Source: Chloroflexota bacterium (GTDB taxonomy: Bacteria > Chloroflexota > Anaerolineae > Caldilineales > Caldilineaceae). Taken from it: a stretch of 8,753 nt of DNA. Below, one piece after another: positions 1 through 5,570 of the stretch. The stretch covers positions 1 through 8,753 of the forward strand of contig QEUW01000400.1 of assembly GCA_003577005.1 (NCBI GenBank), in the 5' to 3' direction. How positions within the stretch are numbered: position 1 is the stretch's first letter; every line of letters starts with the position of its first letter. The notes under the pieces are model-generated. The model was not told the DNA's origin. It saw only the letters and a list, made by a program, of their open reading frames with translations, and did no database searches. Made by a program: the position numbers and the translations under genes.

Positions 1-20
1 GGGGCCAACAGAGATCAACT

Positions 21-26
21 AGGAGG
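21..26 (+). promoter_or_regulatory. Shine-Dalgarno AGGAGG upstream of rsfS
   Basis: A perfect AGGAGG is seen here with no ATG, GTG or TTG in frame at normal spacing. The nearest plausible initiation codon is CTG at 31, or less likely ATT at 28. It therefore decides the proposed start of rsfS, unless the gene begins before the window and this match is chance within coding sequence. Confidence 0.45.
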
Positions 27-30
27 CATT

Positions 31-384
31 CTGGATAGCAACACACTGGCTCGACAGATCATTGATATTGTCGAGGACAAACAAGCGTCTGACATTGTGC
101 TGTTAGACGTACATGAACAAACTTCGATTGCGGACTACTTTATCATCGCCACCATCGATAACGAGCGCCAGGGCAGGGCCATTCAGGACGATCTGCGTGA
201 AAAGCTGCAAATCGAGCAAAACATCCGGCCCCTCAGCATCAACGGTCTGGAAGAGAACAGCGGCGGCTGGGTGCTCCTTGACTACGGCGATGTAATAGTC
301 CACCTCTTTTCAGAAGACATGCGCCACCACTACCGCCTCGAAGAGCTGTGGAGCAAGGCCAACGTCGTGCTCAAGGTGCTTTAG
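31..384 (+). CDS. rsfS: Ribosomal silencing factor RsfS (YbeB/Iojap family)
   Basis: RsfS binds ribosomal protein uL14 on the 50S subunit and blocks joining with 30S, damping translation under starvation (family knowledge). The protein shows the family pattern: an N-terminal helix (LARQIIDIVEDKQASDI), then VLLDV, the hallmark SIADYFIIAT segment, and C-terminal GWVLLDYGDVIVHLF followed by YRLEELWSKA. A GTG at 97 would remove the first helix, so it is a poor start. A perfect AGGAGG at 21-26 lies four bases before an in-frame CTG at 31, which would give a protein of about 117 residues, the usual family size. The reading frame stays open to base 1, so a start outside the window is also possible. 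It is the only plus-strand gene and converges on the thiolase; the TAG stop abuts a long hairpin repeat. The function is secure, the start is not. Confidence 0.88.
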   Translation: MDSNTLARQIIDIVEDKQASDIVLLDVHEQTSIADYFIIATIDNERQGRAIQDDLREKLQIEQNIRPLSINGLEENSGGWVLLDYGDVIVHLFSEDMRHHYRLEELWSKANVVLKVL

Positions 385-440
385 TGATACGTGATGCGTA
401 ATGCGTGATCACGCATCACGTATTACGCATTACGTATCAC
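384..440. repeat. Heptad-repeat hairpin between convergent rsfS and thiolase
   Basis: The 57-base element is made of 7-base units (GTGATAC, GTGATGC, GTAATGC, GTGATCA, CGCATCA, CGTATTA, CGCATTA, CGTATCA), with the second half the reverse complement of the first. Bases 384-409 pair with 415-440, a stem of 26 pairs around a five-base loop (410-414). Read as plus-strand RNA, the only non-Watson-Crick pairs are two G-U wobbles (393/431 and 403/421). The element starts at the last base of the rsfS stop codon and includes the thiolase TGA (437-439). It fills the whole space between the two convergent genes and could end transcription from both sides, although there is no U-tract. Confidence 0.9.
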
Positions 441-1630
441 TGTTCAATCTCCACCGCCGCCGCTGTGCCACCACCCATCCCATGACAGAGCGAGGCGATC
501 CCGCGCTCCTGTTTGTGGCGTTGTAAGGCGTGGAGCAGCGTCACAATAATGCGGGCGCCCGATGCGCCAATCGGGTGGCCCAGGGCGATGGCGCCACCGT
601 GAACGTTGAGCCGTTCGTATGAGAGCCTTAGCGCCCGCTGGATGAGCACGCTGTTGAGGGCGAACGCCTCGTTGTTTTCAAAAAGCTGAAAATCGTTCAC
701 CTGTGCATCCAGCCTGGACAGCAGTTTGTCGATGGCCGGCAGCGGCCCCTCGACAAAACGCCACGGTTCAACGGCGGCCCACGCCCCCCCTAAGAAACGG
801 CCCAGCGGTCGCAGACCGTGCGCCTGCACCGCCCGTTCGCTGGCCAGCAACAACGCCGCTGCACCGTCAGAAATCTGGCTGGAGTTGCCGGCGGTGAGCA
901 TCCCCTGTGCATTGAAAACTGGGCGCAGCTCTGCCAGCGTCTCCAACGTCGTATCGGGGCGGATACCTTCGTCTTGATCCACGGTCACAGCTCCGCGCCG
1001 GTTGGTGAGCGTCAGCGGCACGATCTCAGCCTGATAGGCCCCGCTCGCTGCGGCCGCAGCCGCCCGCTGGTGCGAAAGACAGGCCACCTCGTCCAGCTCG
1101 GTGCGCGTAATACCGTGCATAGCGATCAATCGCTCGGTCTCTTCGCCCATGAGCTCGCCGCTCAATGGGTCGGTAAGACCATCATAGACGAGCAGGTCGG
1201 TCAGTTGCTCATAATTGTCGCGGCTCAGCAACTTGTAGCCCCAACGCGCTTTGTGGCTCAACAAGAAACCAGCCTGCGACATCGACTCCACGCCACCTGC
1301 CAGCACCAAGTCGGCCTCGCCGGCGCGGATCGCCATTGCGCCGTTGATCACGCTCATCATACCCGACGAGCAGAGCATGTCTACAGCATAGGCATCTACC
1401 GCTTGGGGGATACCCGCCTTGAGCGCGGCATGGCGTGGCAACAACTGCCCGTGGCCGTGTTTGAGGATGTTGCCAAAGATCACCAGGTCGAGTGCGCTAC
1501 CCTCTACACCCGCCCGCGCCAGCGCGCCGCGCATTACCTGCGCCGCCAGCTCCACCGGCGAGACATCTTTGAACACCCCGCCAAACTTGCCGATTGGCGT
1601 ACGGACGGCCGCTAGAATGTAGACCATCAT
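437..1630 (-). CDS. Acetyl-CoA acetyltransferase / thiolase family protein
   Basis: Thiolases condense two acetyl-CoA to acetoacetyl-CoA or cleave 3-ketoacyl-CoA in the reverse direction, in the cytoplasm. The 397-residue length is typical. Visible catalytic features are the nucleophilic Cys87 in DMLCSSGM, Asn320 in ENNEAFAL, His352 in GGAIALGHPIGASGAR, and Cys382 near the C-terminus. The last motif reads LCHGMGGGTA rather than the common CIGGGMG form, a modest variation. The start is ATGATG at 1630/1627, with TGAGG just upstream. It begins 10 bases after the stop of the Trm112-like gene, so the two are probably co-transcribed. The TGA stop lies inside the heptad hairpin. Biosynthetic and degradative thiolases cannot be separated here; no other fatty acid, ketone body or PHB gene lies in the window. 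Confidence 0.93.
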   Translation of the reverse strand: MMVYILAAVRTPIGKFGGVFKDVSPVELAAQVMRGALARAGVEGSALDLVIFGNILKHGHGQLLPRHAALKAGIPQAVDAYAVDMLCSSGMMSVINGAMAIRAGEADLVLAGGVESMSQAGFLLSHKARWGYKLLSRDNYEQLTDLLVYDGLTDPLSGELMGEETERLIAMHGITRTELDEVACLSHQRAAAAAASGAYQAEIVPLTLTNRRGAVTVDQDEGIRPDTTLETLAELRPVFNAQGMLTAGNSSQISDGAAALLLASERAVQAHGLRPLGRFLGGAWAAVEPWRFVEGPLPAIDKLLSRLDAQVNDFQLFENNEAFALNSVLIQRALRLSYERLNVHGGAIALGHPIGASGARIIVTLLHALQRHKQERGIASLCHGMGGGTAAAVEIEQ

Positions 1631-1640
1631 GCCTCACAGA

Positions 1641-2015
1641 TTACGCCGGCTGACCGGCGCCGTTGCCACCGGCAAAGCTTGGGTCGCGGTACTTTTTTCC
1701 TTCTTCGATGAGCATGACAGGGATGCCGTTGCGGATCGGGTATTTGTAGCCGTTGCGCGGGTTCAGCAGAAATTTGCCATCGTCCACCAATTCGAGCGGC
1801 CCCTTGTCTTCCGGGCAAACCAGAATTTTGAGCAACTCAGGGCTGATTTCACCCCCTAATGGTGCGTCATCGAGCGATTTGATCGGCGTTTGCGGCAAGA
1901 CGCCGCTGCCACTCCGCGCAAATTCGTTGTCCGACGGTGCAAGCATCTTGCGAACAACGTAGATCACACCGGCGATTACCGCTACGAACAAAAGAAAGCG
2001 CAAGAAACCTTTCAT
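1641..2015 (-). CDS. Trm112-like protein with N-terminal membrane anchor
   Basis: The protein has 124 residues. Residues 4-22 form one strongly hydrophobic segment (FLRFLLFVAVIAGVIYVV) followed by Arg/Lys, consistent with a single membrane anchor. A linker of about 35 residues follows, then a Trm112/UPF0434-type domain at about 58-106 with ELLKILVCPEDKGPLEL and GYKYPIRNGIPVMLI. Classical Trm112 domains carry four zinc-binding cysteines and activate methyltransferases. Here only Cys67 remains and the second CxxC is replaced by NPRNG, so zinc binding is unlikely; similar Cys-poor forms exist in bacterial members. The ATG at 2015 has GGAGA seven bases or so upstream; an in-frame ATG at 2060 lacks this and would place charged residues before the anchor. 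It precedes the thiolase by 10 bases. The function of the anchored form is unknown. Confidence 0.82.
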   Translation of the reverse strand: MKGFLRFLLFVAVIAGVIYVVRKMLAPSDNEFARSGSGVLPQTPIKSLDDAPLGGEISPELLKILVCPEDKGPLELVDDGKFLLNPRNGYKYPIRNGIPVMLIEEGKKYRDPSFAGGNGAGQPA

Positions 2016-2050
2016 TTTCGTTTCTCCGTTGAGTAGACTGTCAGGACGAA

Positions 2051-2080
2051 ATCTTAGCACAGAAGCCGTATGAGAGACAA
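2051..2080 (-). promoter_or_regulatory. Candidate sigma-70-type promoter for Trm112-like/thiolase unit
   Basis: On the minus strand there is a TTGTCT (-35, bases 2080-2075), an 18-base spacer, and TAAGAT (-10, bases 2056-2051) preceded by TG one base away, an extended -10. The predicted start would be about 30 bases upstream of the Trm112-like ATG. Each hexamer matches four of six consensus bases, so this is plausible but unproven. An imperfect dyad (GACA-ATTC-TGTC, 2076-2087) overlaps the -35 and could be an operator. Confidence 0.45.
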
Positions 2081-2140
2081 TTCTGTCCCAACGAATATGA
2101 TCACAGCGGTTCTTTAGCAGAAGACACGCTCGTGATCAGG

Positions 2141-2176
2141 GCCTTGGTCATCGTCGGCGCATCCAACGACCAAGGC
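2141..2176 (-). terminator. Hairpin after the FGGY kinase, possible terminator
   Basis: Perfect 9-base arms, GCCTTGGTC (2141-2149) and GACCAAGGC (2168-2176), enclose 18 bases whose inner part can pair further (GTTGG with CCGAC). It lies 28 bases past the kinase stop and upstream of the candidate promoter for the next unit, which fits a transcript boundary. No run of U follows on either strand, so it is not a canonical intrinsic terminator. It may be an RNA-stabilising 3' structure. Confidence 0.4.
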
Positions 2177-2203
2177 TGTCGCGGTGCCAAATCTACTTTC
2201 GCC

Positions 2204-3715
2204 CTACGTCGTGATCGCATGATGTAACGGCTGCAAGGCAGCATAGAGGTGGACATAGACGTTGCGATACGTCTGGTCGTAGCGGGCCACAGCATCCGGG
2301 ATGGGTGTGACGATCTGCCGTTCAGAACGGACCCGGCGCAGAGCATCCTCCAGGTCGGTATAGATGCCGGCGCCGATCCCGCCCAAGATGGCAGCGCCGA
2401 GAGCCGTCGCCTCGTGTACACTGGCAACGCGCAGCGGATGGTTGAGCACGCTAGCCTTGATTGCCAGCGCCAGTTCGTTCGCGGCGCCCCCACCGCTGAC
2501 ATCGATGTTGCGTACCTGGGCCAGCCCTGTGTGCGCCAACAGTGGCTCCAGCGAATTACGCACCTCATAGGCCAGCCCCTCCAGCACCGCACGGAAGAGC
2601 GCCCCGCGTGTGGCAGCCGTATGCAACCCAATGAAAGCGCCGCGCGCCTGCGGGTCGAGATGGGGTGGATTGGCCAGCCGCAGATGGGGCAGGAAGAAGA
2701 CGCCGAGGCTGCCCACCGGCGTTGCAGCAGCCTCGGCGGTAAGGGTGGCGTAATCGGCGCCGCCGGCCAGGTTTTCGCAAAACCAATCGATACAGGCGCC
2801 GGAAGTGTAGAGCCCGCCAAAGATGTAATAGTGACCGCCTACATGGACCCCCTGCGAATAACCCTGCCGGCCCACCTCCGGGTCGGTGAGCGGCTGCGCC
2901 AGCGGCAGAAAGACCGCCTCGGCCGTTCCGATGGAGTTGAGCATGTCGCCCGGCTCGGTGACGCCTAGCGCCAGCGCACCGCAGACATGGTCATGCCCGC
3001 CCACGGCCACCTGAGCGCTCACCGGCAGCCCGGTGGCCGCTGCCACTTCCGGCAGGACCGGGCCGAGCCGGGTCCCGCTGGGCGCAAGGGGAGCAAGCAA
3101 GTGCTCCGGCGTCTCCGTCCACGCCAGGATCTCGTCGGACCACCGGCGCCGGTGGAGGTCGAGCCAGAGCGTGCGTGAGGCGAGCGAAAAATCTGTAGCT
3201 TGGATGCCACACAGCCGGTAGGCGATGTACTCGGCCATGTTGAGCCAGCGCTGGGTGCGCGCCGCGCTTTCTGGTTCATGCTCGCGCAGCCAGAGCCATT
3301 TGCAGAGGCCAAAGATCGACTCCAGCGCGATCCCGGTGATGGCAAAGAGCCGTTCCTGCCCGATGGTCTGTTCCAGCCGGGCCGCCTGCGCCGCGGTGCG
3401 ATTGTCAAACCAGGCGATGGCTGGGCCGGTGGGCTGGCTGTGGGCATCGAGCGCCACCCCTGTTTCGGCAAAGCTGGCCACCGCCAGCCCCATGATCCGG
3501 CCAGGCTGCTCCACTTGCGTCGTGACCGCCTTCAACGCCCGCACTGTCGCCTGCCACAACTCTTCCGGCTCGTAATGAGCCCGGCCCGGCTGCGGATAAT
3601 GGGTGGGCGTGCGGATACTGGCGTGGGCAAGCGGCTGCCCTTCCAGATCAAATACAACAGCCTTGATGTTGGTTGTGCCGATGTCGAGACCGAGCAGAAG
3701 GGGGGCAGCTTGCAT
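2204..3715 (-). CDS. FGGY-family carbohydrate kinase (xylulokinase-like)
   Basis: FGGY kinases phosphorylate sugars, polyols or related compounds with ATP (xylulokinase, gluconate kinase, LsrK and others). The 503-residue protein shows both actin-like domains. The N-terminal ATP-phosphate motif is LGLDIGTTNIKA (residues 8-19). The likely catalytic base is Asp242 in VGGHDHVCGAL. NSIGTAEAVF lies at 260-269, and the C-terminal FGGY signature starts at SGGGAANELALAIKASVL (407-424) and continues into HEATALGAAILGG. The ATG at 3715 gives the normal family length and places the DIGTTN motif correctly; GGG lies nine bases upstream. The frame remains open further upstream, to 3847, but that part lacks family sequence and runs into the aldolase gene. 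It follows the aldolase by 128 bases with dyads in between. The substrate is not evident; annotation as xylulokinase would be over-specific. Confidence 0.92.
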   Translation of the reverse strand: MQAAPLLLGLDIGTTNIKAVVFDLEGQPLAHASIRTPTHYPQPGRAHYEPEELWQATVRALKAVTTQVEQPGRIMGLAVASFAETGVALDAHSQPTGPAIAWFDNRTAAQAARLEQTIGQERLFAITGIALESIFGLCKWLWLREHEPESAARTQRWLNMAEYIAYRLCGIQATDFSLASRTLWLDLHRRRWSDEILAWTETPEHLLAPLAPSGTRLGPVLPEVAAATGLPVSAQVAVGGHDHVCGALALGVTEPGDMLNSIGTAEAVFLPLAQPLTDPEVGRQGYSQGVHVGGHYYIFGGLYTSGACIDWFCENLAGGADYATLTAEAAATPVGSLGVFFLPHLRLANPPHLDPQARGAFIGLHTAATRGALFRAVLEGLAYEVRNSLEPLLAHTGLAQVRNIDVSGGGAANELALAIKASVLNHPLRVASVHEATALGAAILGGIGAGIYTDLEDALRRVRSERQIVTPIPDAVARYDQTYRNVYVHLYAALQPLHHAITT

Positions 3716-3727
3716 AGCGACTATCCC

Positions 3728-3759
3728 TTTGGCAGATTGACCAATGATCCGTTGCCAAA
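3728..3759. promoter_or_regulatory. Dyad TTTGGCA-N18-TGCCAAA before the kinase gene
   Basis: Two perfect 7-base inverted arms (3728-3734 and 3753-3759) separated by 18 bases lie 13 to 44 bases upstream of the kinase ATG. The spacer itself is partly symmetric (GATTGACCAATGATC). It could be an operator or an RNA hairpin controlling kinase expression within the operon. No clear promoter hexamers were found next to it, so the role is open. Confidence 0.35.
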
Positions 3760-3836
3760 CTTGTGCAACTGTCCGGTAGGCAGGGGACGCAAAAGCGCCT
3801 AAGCTTACGCCCTGGCAGACTGATCGCTGCTGCTGA

Positions 3837-3851
3837 ACAATTGTCAATTGT
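3837..3851. promoter_or_regulatory. 15-bp palindrome ACAATTG-T-CAATTGT at the aldolase stop
   Basis: Perfect 7-base arms flank one central base, and the TGA stop of the aldolase (3844-3846) lies inside. The AT-rich palindrome stands out in GC-rich surroundings and resembles an operator for a dimeric regulator. The shorter GACAATTGTC at 4035-4044, inside the aldolase gene, shares its core. Function is unproven. Confidence 0.3.
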
Positions 3852-4602
3852 GTCCCGCACTACCGTGGATCAAGCCACGCAGCGCTCGCAACATGGCTGG
3901 TGGGTCATCGTGTTGCCAGATGTTGCGGCCAAAGACGACACCCTTTGCCCCGGCTGCGAGCGCGCCTTCTACCACCTGGAGCGTTTCTTCGACACTATCC
4001 ATGCGTGGTCCGCCGGCAATGAGCACGGGAACCGGACAATTGTCGATCACCTGGCGGAAGCCTGTTGAGGTTCCCGTATAATAGGTCTTGATCAAATCAG
4101 CGCCGTGTTCAAAACCCAGACGGGCTGCCGAGGCCATCGCGTCGGGTGCTTTGTCATCGGGGATGCGGGCGCAGCGGCCAGGCAACGCTTCCACCACGAG
4201 CGGCAGCTTGGCGCGCAGACATTCGCCGGCGACTTTGGCCACGATGCTCAGCGTCTTCATCTCGACGGGGATGCCCGTAAAGGCCATGAGCACCACCGCG
4301 TCCGCACCCAGCGCCAGCGCATCTTCGACCGAGTGCATGAGCGTCCACTCGGTGTAGGCCAGCCAATCTTCGCGGTAGAGGCTCGGCCCGCCGTCGAGCC
4401 GCAGGATCGTCGGGATGCGACCGATGAGCTGGTCACGATAGCGTTTGACGATGCCAAAGGTAGTCATCACCCCATCGGCGCCGCCGGCCACCGCCATTTC
4501 GATCACGCGGCCGGGGTCGGCCAGCCCTTCGATCACCCCGTGGGTGCGCCCGTGGTCCATCGCCACGATCAGCGCCCTGCCATCGTCAGCAAGGATGGGC
4601 AT
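3844..4602 (-). CDS. Class I aldolase, DhnA/DeoC-FbaB-LsrF family
   Basis: This TIM-barrel family includes archaeal-type fructose-bisphosphate aldolase and LsrF, using a Schiff-base lysine to make or break C-C bonds in phosphorylated sugars. The 252-residue protein shows ALIVAMDHG (residues 10-18), a barrel strand with [13 protein letters not shown] (42-54), the probable Schiff-base Lys172 in [11 protein letters not shown], the phosphate-binding LIAGGPR (194-200), and [10 protein letters not shown] (221-230). The N-terminus is shorter than in many relatives, which carry about 15 extra residues, but all barrel motifs are present. The ATG at 4602 has a strong GGAGGA five bases upstream. It sits between the SDR and kinase genes in one direction, so cleavage of the kinase product is the natural reading. 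Other products of the family, such as ribulose-1-phosphate-type substrates or AI-2-like thiolytic substrates, cannot be excluded. Confidence 0.9.
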   Translation of the reverse strand: MPILADDGRALIVAMDHGRTHGVIEGLADPGRVIEMAVAGGADGVMTTFGIVKRYRDQLIGRIPTILRLDGGPSLYREDWLAYTEWTLMHSVEDALALGADAVVLMAFTGIPVEMKTLSIVAKVAGECLRAKLPLVVEALPGRCARIPDDKAPDAMASAARLGFEHGADLIKTYYTGTSTGFRQVIDNCPVPVLIAGGPRMDSVEETLQVVEGALAAGAKGVVFGRNIWQHDDPPAMLRALRGLIHGSAGHN

Positions 4603-4618
4603 GATTCCTCCGTAATGT

Positions 4619-4692
4619 GGGGGTAGGGGGTAGGGATTGGGAAGTAGGTTTGCGCACGTCCACCCAATCCCTACCCCCTATTCCCTATTCCC
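4619..4692. repeat. Heptad-repeat hairpin between SDR and aldolase genes
   Basis: Two perfect 18-base inverted arms, 4624-4641 (TAGGGGGTAGGGATTGGG) and 4663-4680, enclose a 21-base loop. The stem can be extended by five pairs, two of them G-U, on the plus strand. Both arms are built from 7-base units of the type GGGTAGG / CCTATTC. The element begins about two bases after the SDR stop (TAA, 4697-4695) on the minus strand and ends close to the aldolase ribosome binding site, so it occupies almost the whole gap. The G-runs on the plus strand could also form a quadruplex. Confidence 0.9.
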
Positions 4693-4694
4693 AG

Positions 4695-5465
4695 TTATTG
4701 CACCGTCCATCCACCATCGATCGGAATCGGCGCACCGGTGATAAAGCTGCTGGCGTCGCTGGCCAGGAAGACAATCAGCCCGCCGATCTCATCCAGATTG
4801 CCCCATCGGCCTAGCGGCACTTTGCTGATAAAGGCCTGGTAAGCGGCTGGATCGTTCATCAACGGCTGGTTCATCTCGGTGCCAAAAGGGCCGGGCATGA
4901 CGCAGTTGACGGTGATGCCATAGGGCGCCCACTCGAGCGCCAGCGTGCGCGTCATCTGCAAGATAGCGCCCTTGCTCGAAGCATAGGGCGTGCGGTCGGC
5001 AATGCTGATGACCGAGAGGGTCGAGCCGATGTTGATGACACGCCCGTATCTACGTTCTTTGAAATGGGAAGCCAAGGCGCGGCAGAGCACCCACGGCCCG
5101 GTGACATTTGTCTCCTGTACCAGCTTGAACTCTTCCAGCGAAAGCTCTTCGATGGGGCGGCGGATGTTGATACCGGCGTTGTTGACCAGGATGTCCACCT
5201 GACCGAAGTCGCTCAGCACCTGGCGGGCCAGATTCTCGACTTGTTGCGGGTCGGTGATCTCGCAGGCGTAGCCGCACGCGGTGCGGCCTGTGGCTTCCTG
5301 AATCTGGGTGGCGACGGCCTGGGCATCCTCGGCTTTGCGGCTGGTAAGCGCTACCTGGGCGCCCGCCTCGGCCAGGGCGATGGACATCTGCTTGCCCAGA
5401 CCGCGGTTGCCGCCGGTTACCAGCGCCACACGGCCGTCGAGACGAAATTTATCAAGAATTGGCAT
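4695..5465 (-). CDS. SDR-family NAD(P)-dependent oxidoreductase (gluconate 5-dehydrogenase-like)
   Basis: The 256-residue protein is a classical short-chain dehydrogenase. The cofactor motif TGGNRGLG is at 17-24 and NNAG at 95-98; the catalytic set is Asn120, Ser148, Tyr161 and Lys165 (YASSK), and the C-terminal end is FITGAPIPIDGGWTVQ. The sequence around GINIRRPIEELSLEEF resembles gluconate 5-dehydrogenase and KduD-type enzymes, which oxidise a sugar acid or polyol hydroxyl to a ketone; this is a resemblance, not a proof of substrate. The ATG at 5465 is preceded by AAAGGAA at good spacing and begins just before the conserved FRLDGRVALVTGG; upstream in-frame codons look non-coding and overlap the repeat. 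It lies in the presumed sugar operon, flanked on both sides by heptad-repeat elements. A FabG-like role is less likely in this context. Confidence 0.92.
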   Translation of the reverse strand: MPILDKFRLDGRVALVTGGNRGLGKQMSIALAEAGAQVALTSRKAEDAQAVATQIQEATGRTACGYACEITDPQQVENLARQVLSDFGQVDILVNNAGINIRRPIEELSLEEFKLVQETNVTGPWVLCRALASHFKERRYGRVINIGSTLSVISIADRTPYASSKGAILQMTRTLALEWAPYGITVNCVMPGPFGTEMNQPLMNDPAAYQAFISKVPLGRWGNLDEIGGLIVFLASDASSFITGAPIPIDGGWTVQ

Positions 5466-5502
5466 TGATAATTCCTTTCTTTTTGCGATTTGAAGCGTAA
5501 AG

Positions 5503-5570
5503 CGTGAGGAGTGATAAGGGAGGAGTGAGTATTTGCCGCAAGTCACTCGTCACTTATCACTCGTTACTCA
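5503..5570. repeat. Heptad-repeat inverted element between Gfo/Idh/MocA and SDR genes
   Basis: The element consists of 7-base units: GTGAGGA, GTGATAA, GGGAGGA and GTGAGTA on the left, and AAGTCAC, TCGTCAC, TTATCAC and TCGTTAC on the right. The halves are imperfect reverse complements, sharing a 10-base core (GAGTGATAAG), so a hairpin with mismatches is possible around a GC-containing centre near 5534. The TGA stop of the Gfo/Idh/MocA gene (5570-5568) lies within the outer unit. It is less perfect than the other two inverted elements and may be older. Confidence 0.8.

Noticed and set aside
384..440. CRISPR or insertion-sequence end as explanation of the heptad elements
   Set aside because: The units are only 7 bases without spacers, there is no transposase, and no target-site duplication or shared sequence exists among the four elements.
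818..1615. Plus-strand open frame of 265 codons opposite the thiolase gene
   Set aside because: It is the complement shadow of a conserved thiolase, has no family motif and no ribosome binding site, and its composition fits antisense of a GC-rich gene.
2101..2968. Long frames on both strands (minus 2820-2101, plus 2249-2968) over the kinase gene
   Set aside because: They overlap the FGGY kinase, whose motifs run without interruption, and their translations are low-complexity and rich in Arg, Ser and Pro.
3716..3847. N-terminal extension of the FGGY kinase by 44 residues
   Set aside because: The extension has no family similarity, would overlap the aldolase stop, and precedes the conserved start of the DIGTTN domain; the ATG at 3715 gives the usual length.
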